Assembly (NCBI RefSeq): GCF_029269835.1
Contig: NZ_JARJBB010000008.1
Span: 186,001-250,000, forward strand
Reading direction: 5' to 3'
DNA: 64,000 bases
Origin: Streptomyces tropicalis
Lineage (GTDB): Bacteria > Actinomycetota > Actinomycetes > Streptomycetales > Streptomycetaceae
The notes under the pieces are model-generated. The model did no database searches. It saw only the letters and a program-made list of their open reading frames with translations, and was not told the origin of the DNA. Made by a program: the position numbers and the translations under genes. Positions 15,884-23,508 of this stretch are shown here, in pieces; positions within the stretch are counted from its first letter, which is position 1; each line of letters begins with the position of its first letter.

Positions 15884-17731
15884 GTGATTTCGACTCTGCT
15901 CGTCGCCAACCGGGGCGAGATCGCCTGCCGGATCGTCCGCACCTGCGCCGGCCTCGGCATCCGCACGGTGGCCGTGCACTCGGACGCCGACCGGGACGCG
16001 CTGCACGTGCGCCTGGCCGACGCCGCGGTCCGGCTGCCGGGGGCGGCGCCCTCGGACACGTACCTGCGCGGCGACCTGATCGTGAAGGCGGCGCAGGCCG
16101 CGGGCGCGGACGCCGTGCACCCCGGATACGGATTCCTGTCCGAGAACCCGGACTTCGCGCGCGCCGTGCGCGACGCCGGCCTGGTCTGGATCGGGCCGCC
16201 GCCGCAGGCGATCGAGGCGATGGCGTCCAAGACGCGCGCCAAGGAACTGATGGGCGTGCCGCCGCTGACCGAGGTGACCGAGGCCGACCTGCCGGTGCTG
16301 GTGAAGGCGGCCGCGGGCGGCGGCGGGCGCGGCATGCGCGTGGTGCGCCGCCTCGCCGACCTGGACGCCGCACTGGCGGCGGCCCGCGCGGAGGCGGCGA
16401 GCGCCTTCGGCGACGGCGAGGTCTTCACCGAGCCGTACCTCGAACAGGGCCGCCACGTCGAGGTGCAGGTCCTCGCCGACGCCCACGGCACGGTGTGGAC
16501 GCTGGGCACCCGCGACTGCTCCCTGCAGCGCCGCCACCAGAAGGTGATCGAGGAGGCCCCCGCCCCGGGCCTGCCGCCGGACCTCGTGCGGCAGCTGGAG
16601 GAGACGGCGGTCCGAGCGGCCCGGGCCGTGTCCTACGAGGGCGCCGGCACGGTCGAGTTCCTGGTCGCCGACGGCCGGGCCCACTTCCTGGAGATGAACA
16701 CCCGCCTCCAGGTCGAACACCCCGTCACGGAGGCCGTGTTCGGGATCGACCTGGTCGCCGAGCAGATCCGCGTCGCCGAGGGCCGGCCCCTCCCGGCCGA
16801 GCCGCCCGCCGCCCGCGGCCACGCCGTCGAGGCCCGTCTCTACGCGGAGGACCCGGCCGCCGGATGGGCCCCGCAGACCGGCACCCTGCACCGCCTGGCC
16901 GTCCCCGGCGGCGTCCGCCTCGACACCGGCTACGCCGACGGCGACACCGTCGGCGTCCACTACGACCCGATGCTCGCCAAGGTCGTCGCCCACGCCCCCA
17001 CCCGCGCCGAGGCCGTGAGACGGCTGGCCGGCGCCCTGGAGCGGGCCGCCGTCCACGGTCCCGTCACCAACCGGGACCTGCTCGTCCGCTCGCTGCGTCA
17101 CGAGGAGTTCACCGGCGGCGGCATGAACACCGGCTTCTACGACCGCCACCTCACCGCCCTCACCGAGCCCGCCCCCGACCCGTACGCCCCGCTGGCCGCC
17201 GCCCTCGCCGACGCCCACGGCCGGTCCCGCTTCGGCGGCTGGCGCAACCTGCCCTCGCAGCCGCAGACCAAGAGGTACGCGGGGGCGGGGGAGGAGCACG
17301 AGGTCCGCTACCGCCACACCCGGCAGGGCCTCGCGGCCGACGGGGTGCGGGTCGTGCACGCCGACGCGCACCGGGTCGTCCTCGACGTGGACGGCGTGCA
17401 GCGCACCTACGGCGTCGCGCGCTACGGCGACGACCGGGTGTACGTGAACGGCAGCAGCCTCACCGCCCTCCCGCGGTTCCCCGACCCGGCGGCCCGGCAC
17501 GAGCCGGGCTCCCTGCTGGCCCCGATGCCGGGGACGGTCGTCAGGATCGCCGAGGGGCTGGCCGAGGGCGCCGCCGTCCGGGCCGGACAGCCCCTCGTCT
17601 GGCTGGAGGCCATGAAGATGCAGCACCGCATCACCGCCCCCGCGAGCGGCACCCTGACCGCCCTACCCGTGTCCCCGGGCCAGCAGGTGGAGCCGGGGAC
17701 GCTCCTGGCGGTGGTGCAGGAGACCTCCTAG
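15884..17731 (+). CDS. Acyl-CoA carboxylase alpha subunit (biotin carboxylase + BCCP)
   Basis: A 615-residue subunit with a biotin carboxylase domain (LLVANRGEIACRI at the start, AAAGGGGRGMRV ATP-grasp loop, FLEMNTRLQVEHPVTE) and a C-terminal biotinyl domain (LEAMKMQH, Lys biotinylated). GTG 15884 is preceded by TGAGGAA. Between SKTRAKELM and VTEADLPVLVKAAAGG the linker reads only GVPPLTE, about 8 residues shorter than in actinobacterial AccA1 proteins as recalled. The deletion is in frame and at a surface loop before the B domain, so activity may be kept. It partners the beta subunit just upstream. Confidence 0.92.
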   Translation: MISTLLVANRGEIACRIVRTCAGLGIRTVAVHSDADRDALHVRLADAAVRLPGAAPSDTYLRGDLIVKAAQAAGADAVHPGYGFLSENPDFARAVRDAGLVWIGPPPQAIEAMASKTRAKELMGVPPLTEVTEADLPVLVKAAAGGGGRGMRVVRRLADLDAALAAARAEAASAFGDGEVFTEPYLEQGRHVEVQVLADAHGTVWTLGTRDCSLQRRHQKVIEEAPAPGLPPDLVRQLEETAVRAARAVSYEGAGTVEFLVADGRAHFLEMNTRLQVEHPVTEAVFGIDLVAEQIRVAEGRPLPAEPPAARGHAVEARLYAEDPAAGWAPQTGTLHRLAVPGGVRLDTGYADGDTVGVHYDPMLAKVVAHAPTRAEAVRRLAGALERAAVHGPVTNRDLLVRSLRHEEFTGGGMNTGFYDRHLTALTEPAPDPYAPLAAALADAHGRSRFGGWRNLPSQPQTKRYAGAGEEHEVRYRHTRQGLAADGVRVVHADAHRVVLDVDGVQRTYGVARYGDDRVYVNGSSLTALPRFPDPAARHEPGSLLAPMPGTVVRIAEGLAEGAAVRAGQPLVWLEAMKMQHRITAPASGTLTALPVSPGQQVEPGTLLAVVQETS

Positions 17732-17850
17732 GAGGCCCGCCCCGTCCCGGCCCCGCCGCCGAACACCCGCCCGTCCCGCTCCGACGCGACCGGGGCGGTG
17801 CGGGAACTGCGCGCCCAGCCCCCGGATCACCCGCAGTCCGAAGGAGCCCC

Positions 17851-19011
17851 ATGACCTCTCTGACCGACTCCGCAGAACAGCAGGCCCTCCGCGCCGCGGT
17901 GGCCTCCCTCGGCCGGCGCTACGGCCGCGACTACCTCGTCCGCACCGTCGCCGAGGGCCGCCACCCCGCCGAACTGTGGGCCGACGCGGGCAAGCTCGGC
18001 TACCTCGGCGTCAACCTCCCCGAGGAGTACGGCGGCGGAGGCGGCGGCGTCGCCGAACTGTCCATCGTGCTGGAGGAGCTGGGCGCCGCCGGCTGCCCCC
18101 TGCTCATGCTCGTCGTCTCGCCCGCGATCTGCGGCACGGTCATCGCCCGCTTCGGCACCGAGGAGCAGAAGCGCACCTGGCTGCCCGGCCTCGCCGACGG
18201 CACCCGCACCATGGCCTTCGGCATCACCGAACCCGACGCCGGCTCCAACTCCCACCGCATCACCACCACCGCCCGCCGCGACGGTGCCGACTGGCTGCTC
18301 ACCGGCCGCAAGGTGTACATATCCGGCGTCGACCTCGCCGACGCCGTCCTGATCGTCGGCCGCACCGAGGACGCCCGCACCGGACGCCTCAAGCCCTGCC
18401 TGTTCATCGTCCCGCCGGACGCCGAGGGCTTCCAGCGACGGCCCATCGACATGGAACTGAGCGCGGCGGAGAAGCAGTTCGAGCTCGTCCTGGACGATGT
18501 GCGGCTGCCCGCCGACGCCCTCGTCGGCGACGAGGACGCGGGCCTGCTGCAGCTCTTCGCCGGCCTCAACCCCGAGCGCATCATGACCGCGGCCTTCGCG
18601 ATCGGCATGGGCCGCTTCGCGCTGGACCGGGCCGTCGGGTACGCCCGCGACCGCGCGGTGTGGAAGACCCCCATCGGCGCCCACCAGGCCATCGCCCACC
18701 CCCTCGCCCAGGCGCACATCGAGCTGGAACTGGCCCGCCTGATGATGCAGAAGGCGGCCCACCTCTACGACGCCGGCGACGACGCCGGTGCCGGCGAGGC
18801 GGCCAACATGGCCAAGTACGCGGCCGCGGAGGCCTGCGTGAAGGCCGTCGACCAGGCCGTGCACACCCTCGGCGGCGCCGGCCTCACCCGCGAGTTCGGG
18901 CTCGCCTCGCTGATCACCGCGGCCCGGGTGGCCCGGATCGCCCCGGTGAGCCGGGAGATGATCCTCAACTACGTCTCCCACCAGACCCTGGGCCTGCCCA
19001 AGTCGTACTGA
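17851..19011 (+). CDS. Acyl-CoA dehydrogenase
   Basis: A 386-residue FAD enzyme introducing an alpha-beta double bond into an acyl-CoA. ATG 17851 has a clear AAGGAG four bases upstream. FAD/substrate motifs are present: FGITEPDAGSNSHRI, KVYISGVDLADA and QAVHTLGGAGLTREFG. The usual C-terminal base region (YEGT-E) is replaced by IAPVSREMILNYVSHQTLGLPKSY-like sequence. A Glu in GLNPERIM sits where isovaleryl-CoA dehydrogenase keeps its catalytic Glu254, supporting a branched or medium-chain substrate. It is separated from the carboxylase by 119 bp and from the ligase by 118 bp. Confidence 0.9.
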   Translation: MTSLTDSAEQQALRAAVASLGRRYGRDYLVRTVAEGRHPAELWADAGKLGYLGVNLPEEYGGGGGGVAELSIVLEELGAAGCPLLMLVVSPAICGTVIARFGTEEQKRTWLPGLADGTRTMAFGITEPDAGSNSHRITTTARRDGADWLLTGRKVYISGVDLADAVLIVGRTEDARTGRLKPCLFIVPPDAEGFQRRPIDMELSAAEKQFELVLDDVRLPADALVGDEDAGLLQLFAGLNPERIMTAAFAIGMGRFALDRAVGYARDRAVWKTPIGAHQAIAHPLAQAHIELELARLMMQKAAHLYDAGDDAGAGEAANMAKYAAAEACVKAVDQAVHTLGGAGLTREFGLASLITAARVARIAPVSREMILNYVSHQTLGLPKSY

Positions 19012-19129
19012 CCGGCGTCCGCCCGGTCCCCGCCGCCGCGCCCGGTCCCCGTGCCGGCCCCGCGCCGGGCACAAGGACCGGGCACGGACCGCCCGGCCGC
19101 CACCGCCGCCGCAGCCGCCTGGAGGAAGC

Positions 19130-20734
19130 GTGTTCCGCAGCGCGTACAAGGACGTCCCGGCCGTCGAACTGCCCATCCACGAGGCCGTGCTGGGCCGCGC
19201 CGCGGACCTCGGCGACGCCCCGGCACTCGTCGACGGCATCGACGGCACCACCCTCACCTACGGAGAGCTGGACCGCTCCCACCGCCGCATCGCCGCCGCC
19301 CTCGCCGCGTCCGGCCTGCGCCGGGGCGACGTGCTCGCCCTGCACAGCCCCAACACCGTCGCCTTCCCCGTGGCCTTCTACGCCGCCACCCGCGCGGGCG
19401 CCACCGTCACCACCGTCCACCCGCTCGCCACCGCCGAGGAGTTCGCCCAGCAGCTGCGGGACTGCGGCGCCCGCTGGATCGTCACCGTCCGGCCGCTCCT
19501 CGACACCGCCCGCCGGGCCGCCGAACTGGCCGGCGGGGTCCGGGAGATCCTCGTCTGCGACGGCGCCCCCGGACACCGCTCGCTGGCCGACCTGCTCGCC
19601 TCCACCGCCCCCGAACCGCAGGTCGCCGTCGACCCGGTGCGGGACGTGGCGGCCCTGCCGTACTCCTCCGGCACCACCGGCACCCCCAAGGGCGTCATGC
19701 TCACCCACCGGCAGATCGCCACCAACCTCGCCCAGCTGGAGCCCGCGATCTCCGCCCGCCCCGGCGACCGCGTCCTCGCCGTCCTGCCCTTCTTCCACAT
19801 CTACGGGCTGACGGCGCTGATGAACGCCCCGCTGCGCCAGGGCGCCACCGTCGTGGTCCTGCCCCGCTTCGTCCTGGAGGACTTCCTCCGCGCCGTCCAG
19901 GACCACCGCATCACCCACCTGTACGTGGCCCCGCCGATCGTGCTGGCCCTCGCCAAGCACCCGGTGGTCGACCGGTACGACCTGTCGTCGCTGCGCTACG
20001 TCGTCAGCGCCGCCGCGCCCCTGGACGCCGCCCTCGCCGCCGCCTGCTCCCGGCGCCTCGGCCTGCCGCCCCTCGGCCAGGCGTACGGCATGACGGAACT
20101 GTCGCCCGGCACCCACGTCGTCCCGCCCGACGCCCTGCACGAGGCGCCGCCCGGCACCGTCGGCCGGCTCATCGCGGGCACCGAGATGCGCATCGTCTCC
20201 CTGACCGACCCCGGCCGGGACCTGGGCACCGGGGAGCCCGGCGAGATCCTCGTCCGCGGACCGCAGGTCATGAAGGGCTACCTCGGCCGCCCCGACGCCA
20301 CCGCCGCGATGATCGACCCCGACGGCTGGCTGCACACCGGGGACGTCGGCCACGTCGACCCCGACGGCTGGCTGTTCGTCGTCGACCGGGTCAAGGAACT
20401 CATCAAGTACAAGGGCTACCAGGTGGCACCCGCCGAACTGGAGGCCCTGCTGCTCACCCACCCCGGCGTCGCCGACGCCGCCGTCATCGGCGTCCTCGAC
20501 GACGACGGCAACGAGATACCGCACGCCTACGCCGTGCGCCGCCCCGGCGAGGCCGGGCCCTCCGCCGCCGGTCTCATGGCGTACGTCGCCGAACGCGTCG
20601 CCCCGTACAAGCGGATCCGGCAGGTGACCTTCGTCGACTCCGTGCCCCGCGCGGCCTCCGGGAAGATCCTGCGGCGCCACCTGCGGGACCTGTACGCACG
20701 ACGACCGCACCCCACCCCCGAGGAGCCCGCGTGA
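19130..20734 (+). CDS. Cinnamate/4-coumarate-CoA ligase family enzyme
   Basis: A 534-residue adenylate-forming ligase: carboxylate + ATP + CoA gives acyl-CoA + AMP. The P-loop YSSGTTGTPKGVMLTH, A5 motif QAYGMTELSP, A7 GWLHTGDVG and A10 Lys in PRAASGKILRR are all intact. The sequence closely resembles, from memory, the S. coelicolor cinnamate:CoA ligase ScCCL, including the pocket stretch VSAAAPLD. The GTG start at 19130 has GGAGGAA upstream. The last codons overlap the hydratase start. It likely activates the acid degraded by the operon; in vitro phenylpropanoid activity may not be its only role. Confidence 0.9.
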   Translation: MFRSAYKDVPAVELPIHEAVLGRAADLGDAPALVDGIDGTTLTYGELDRSHRRIAAALAASGLRRGDVLALHSPNTVAFPVAFYAATRAGATVTTVHPLATAEEFAQQLRDCGARWIVTVRPLLDTARRAAELAGGVREILVCDGAPGHRSLADLLASTAPEPQVAVDPVRDVAALPYSSGTTGTPKGVMLTHRQIATNLAQLEPAISARPGDRVLAVLPFFHIYGLTALMNAPLRQGATVVVLPRFVLEDFLRAVQDHRITHLYVAPPIVLALAKHPVVDRYDLSSLRYVVSAAAPLDAALAAACSRRLGLPPLGQAYGMTELSPGTHVVPPDALHEAPPGTVGRLIAGTEMRIVSLTDPGRDLGTGEPGEILVRGPQVMKGYLGRPDATAAMIDPDGWLHTGDVGHVDPDGWLFVVDRVKELIKYKGYQVAPAELEALLLTHPGVADAAVIGVLDDDGNEIPHAYAVRRPGEAGPSAAGLMAYVAERVAPYKRIRQVTFVDSVPRAASGKILRRHLRDLYARRPHPTPEEPA

Positions 20735-21465
20735 CCCTGATCGGACGCAGCCGCGAACGCGCCGTCGAGGCCCTCAGCCTCGACTCGCCGGACACCCGCA
20801 ACGCCCTGTCCGCGGCCCTCGTCGGCGAACTGGCCGACGCGCTCGCCGCATGCGACCGGGACGACGGCGTCCGCGCGGTGCTGCTCACCCACACCGGCAC
20901 CACCTTCTGCGCCGGCGCCGACCTGCGCGACCCGCCCGCCCCCGACGCCGTGGTCGGCCTGCTCCGCTCGGTCGTCGCCCTGCGCAAGCCCGTGGTCGCC
21001 CGCGTCACCGGGCAGGTCCGGGCCGGCGGCCTCGGCCTGCTCGCCGCCTGCGACATCGCCGCCGCCGCGCACGGCGCCGGCTTCGCCTTCACCGAGGTCC
21101 GCATCGGCGTCGCCCCCGCCGTCATCACCCTGCCGCTGCTGCCCCGCACCGACCCCCGCGCACTGGCCCGGTACTACCTCACCGGCGAGCGCTTCGACGC
21201 CGCCGAGGCGGCCCGCATCGGCCTGGTCACCGCCGCCGGCGACGACGTCGACACCGTCCTCGCCCCCGTCCTCGACGGCCTGCGCCGCTCCGCCCCCGAA
21301 GCCCTGGCCGAGACGAAACGGCTGCTCACGGCTAGGGTGCTGGAAGCCTTCGACCGGGAGGCGGCCGACCTGACCGCGCTCTCGGCCCGGCTGTTCGCCT
21401 CCGCGCCGGCCCGCGAGGGCATGACGGCCTTCCTCGAACGACGGGACCCCCCATGGGTGGTGTGA
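20731..21465 (+). CDS. Enoyl-CoA hydratase/isomerase family protein
   Basis: A 244-residue crotonase-fold protein acting on an acyl-CoA double bond. The oxyanion-hole motif CAGADL and the GGLGLLAACDIA helix are present. The catalytic Glu corresponding to rat Glu164 is kept (TEVRIGVAP), but the position of Glu144 is not Glu (RAGGLGLL), so simple hydration may not be the reaction. The GTG start at 20731 follows GAGGAG and overlaps the ligase stop by four bases. Its 3' end overlaps the TetR gene by 13 bases. Function within the pathway is inferred from position. Confidence 0.87.
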   Translation: MTLIGRSRERAVEALSLDSPDTRNALSAALVGELADALAACDRDDGVRAVLLTHTGTTFCAGADLRDPPAPDAVVGLLRSVVALRKPVVARVTGQVRAGGLGLLAACDIAAAAHGAGFAFTEVRIGVAPAVITLPLLPRTDPRALARYYLTGERFDAAEAARIGLVTAAGDDVDTVLAPVLDGLRRSAPEALAETKRLLTARVLEAFDREAADLTALSARLFASAPAREGMTAFLERRDPPWVV

Positions 21466-22061
21466 GCACGACGGAACGGGACCGCGTGCCCAAGCAGGAC
21501 CGCAGCCGGGCCACCCGGCAGCGCCTCCTGGAGGCCGCCGTGGCCTGCCTCGCCGAGCACGGCTGGACCGGCTCCACGGTCTCCGTGGTCGCCGAACGCG
21601 CCGGCGTCTCCCGCGGCGCCGCCCAGCACCACTTCCCGACCCGCGAGGACCTCTTCACCGCCGCCGTCGAGTACGTCGCCGAGGAACGCTCCACCGCGCT
21701 GCGCGACCTGTTCCCCGAGGGCGCCGCCGGGGACCGGCAGGCCGTGGTCGCCGCCCTCGTCGACCTCTACACCGGCCCCCTCTTCCGCGCCGCCCTCCAC
21801 CTGTGGGTCGCCGCCTCCCACGAGGACCAGCTCGGCCCCCGCGTCGCCGAACTCGAGGCCCGCGTCGGCCGCGAGACCCACCGCATCGCCGTGGAACTGC
21901 TCGGCGCCGACGAGTCCCGCCCCGGCGTCCGGGAGACCGTCCAGGGCCTCCTCGACATGGCCCGCGGCCTGGGCCTGGCCAACCTGCTCACCGACGACTC
22001 CGCCCGCCGCGAGCGCGTGGTCGCCCAGTGGGCGGCCCTGCTGGAGAACGGCCTCGTCTGA
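21453..22061 (+). CDS. TetR/AcrR regulator of the catabolic operon
   Basis: A 202-residue regulator. The N-terminal HTH (about residues 22-68: RQRLLEAAVACLAEHGW..VSRGAAQHHFPTREDLF) is typical; the C-terminal all-helical half is the ligand pocket. It starts inside the end of the hydratase gene, so it is the last cistron of the operon and probably autoregulates it, with an acyl-CoA as likely inducer. The best operator candidate in the window is the CAAGCATGCTTG palindrome over the operon promoter. An alternative GTG start lies three codons in. Confidence 0.9.
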   Translation: MGGVSTTERDRVPKQDRSRATRQRLLEAAVACLAEHGWTGSTVSVVAERAGVSRGAAQHHFPTREDLFTAAVEYVAEERSTALRDLFPEGAAGDRQAVVAALVDLYTGPLFRAALHLWVAASHEDQLGPRVAELEARVGRETHRIAVELLGADESRPGVRETVQGLLDMARGLGLANLLTDDSARRERVVAQWAALLENGLV

Positions 22062-22157
22062 CCCCGGCGCCGCAGGTCCCGGCGCCGACGGCGCCCTCCG
22101 TACCGCACGGCCGCCGCGGATGTGACCGAAGCCACTTCCTCCCGCCGCGCGCCGCAG

Positions 22158-22163
22158 TACCCT
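22158..22163 (+). promoter_or_regulatory. -10 element for leaderless leader-peptide transcript
   Basis: TACCCT ends 6 bases before the ATG of the leader peptide, with no Shine-Dalgarno between them. This is the usual geometry of a leaderless Streptomyces start. The -35 is not obvious. Confidence 0.4.
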
Positions 22164-22169
22164 GTGCGC

Positions 22170-22247
22170 ATGCTTCCGATGCTCGTCCGACGCCGACACG
22201 TGGACTACGTGCGCGTCACGAGCATGGGCTGTCGGCGCTCCGCCTGA
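22170..22247 (+). CDS. Cysteine-containing putative leader peptide (RRHVD family)
   Basis: A 25-codon frame encoding a peptide with the block RRRHVDYVRV and a Cys near the end (MGCRRSA). Actinobacteria carry many such 20-35 residue leader peptides with a conserved R-R-H-V-D-x-x-R core and C-terminal Cys codon, usually before sulfur or redox genes; the mycobacterial Ms4527A/Ms4533A types are reported to work as cysteine-responsive attenuators. Here it ends 121 bp before a 2-oxoglutarate/IPNS-type oxygenase gene on the same strand. Codon 21 (TGT) would be the sensing codon. The assignment rests on motif and position. Confidence 0.75.
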   Translation: MLPMLVRRRHVDYVRVTSMGCRRSA

Positions 22248-22368
22248 CCCCAGCCCTCTCTCGCGGCGCGCCCCTGACGCGCCCGCATCCCCCGCCCATT
22301 CGGCACCCGCGCCCGCACGCCCACCCATGGCTGCGGCCCGGGACCCCGTACACCCTGCGGACGCTCCC

Positions 22369-23406
22369 ATGACGAACACGGTCCCCGCGGCGGCGAACCC
22401 GTCGTACGACCAGCTCCCGATCATCGACCTCTCCGACGCCGACCGCGGCCCCGAGGCCCGTGCCCGGCTGCACGACCGGCTGCACGGCGCCGCCCACGAC
22501 GTCGGCTTCTTCCAGCTCGTGGGGCACGGTGTCACCGCCGCCGAGACGGACGCCCTGCTCGCCGCGATGCACGCCTTCTTCCGGCTCCCCGAGGCCGACC
22601 GCCTGGCCCTGGACAACGTCGGCTCGCCCCACTTCCGCGGCTACACGCGCACCGGCGACGAACGCACGGCCGGTGCCCGCGACTGGCGCGACCAGCTCGA
22701 CATAGGCGCCGAGCGCCCCGCCAGGATCCCCGCACCCGGCGAACCCGCCTACTGGTGGCTCCAGGGCCCCAACCAGTGGCCCGCCGCCCTGCCCGAGCTG
22801 CGTGCGGCCGCCCTCACCTGGATCGACCGGCTCGGCGCGGTCGCCGACCGGCTGCTGCGCGAACTGCTCACCGCCATCGGCGCCCCCGCCGACTTCTACG
22901 CGCCCGTCTTCGGCGCCCACGCCCACCCGCACCTCAAGCTCGTCCGCTACCCCGGCAGCGCCGACGACGGCACCGGCCAGGGCGTCGGCGCCCACAAGGA
23001 CTACGGCTTCCTCACGCTGCTGCTCCAGGACCGGATCGGCGGCCTCGAGGTGCAGCGCGCCGACGGCCGCTTCCACCCCGTGCCGCCGCTGCCCGGCGCC
23101 TTCGTCGTCAACCTCGGCGAGCTGCTGGAGGTCGCCACGGACGGCTACCTGAGGGCTACCAACCACCGCGTGGTCTCACCGCCCGGCGCCACCGAGCGGT
23201 TCTCCGTGCCGTTCTTCTACAACCCGCGCCTGGACGCCCGGATCGAGCCGCTGCCCTTCCCGTACGCCTCCACCGCCCCCGGCGCCACCGACGACCCGGG
23301 CAACCCGCTGTTCGCCGAGTACGGCTACAACGAGCTCAAGGGCAAGCTGCGGGCCCACCCCCTGGTCGCCGAACGGCACCACGCGGAGCTGCTCAGCCCT
23401 GCGTGA
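22369..23406 (+). CDS. Isopenicillin N synthase-family Fe(II) oxygenase
   Basis: A 345-residue non-haem iron dioxygenase-type protein with a DIOX_N domain (PIIDLSDADRG, about 16-140) and a 2OG-FeII_Oxy domain. Metal ligands are H and D in GAHKDYGFLTLL and the distal His in ATNHRVV; the Arg in TERFSVPFF is the usual 2-oxoglutarate-binding position. ATG 22369 is chosen; in-frame ATG 22327 would overlap the leader region. Family members act on diverse small molecules. The upstream Cys-type leader peptide suggests regulation by sulfur supply, but the substrate is unknown. Confidence 0.88.
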   Translation: MTNTVPAAANPSYDQLPIIDLSDADRGPEARARLHDRLHGAAHDVGFFQLVGHGVTAAETDALLAAMHAFFRLPEADRLALDNVGSPHFRGYTRTGDERTAGARDWRDQLDIGAERPARIPAPGEPAYWWLQGPNQWPAALPELRAAALTWIDRLGAVADRLLRELLTAIGAPADFYAPVFGAHAHPHLKLVRYPGSADDGTGQGVGAHKDYGFLTLLLQDRIGGLEVQRADGRFHPVPPLPGAFVVNLGELLEVATDGYLRATNHRVVSPPGATERFSVPFFYNPRLDARIEPLPFPYASTAPGATDDPGNPLFAEYGYNELKGKLRAHPLVAERHHAELLSPA

Positions 23407-23424
23407 GTGCCGTGCGCGCGGCAC
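23407..23424 (+). terminator. Hairpin after IPNS-family gene
   Basis: The stem GTGCCG/CGGCAC with a 6-base loop starts right after the stop. Short tandem copies of GTGCGGCACCC follow to about 23490, in the gap shared with the convergent citrate synthase gene. Confidence 0.45.
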
Positions 23425-23508
23425 CGTACGGGTGCGGTGTCGCCGTGTGCGGCACCCTCGTGCGGCACCCCGTGTGCGGCGCCGTCGCGCGGGTGCCGCC
23501 GGTGCGTC

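Noticed and set aside
22327..22368. Upstream ATG for the IPNS-family gene
   Set aside because: It adds 14 residues (MAAARDPVHPADAP) absent from the usual family start and would shorten the attenuator region; kept only as an alternative.
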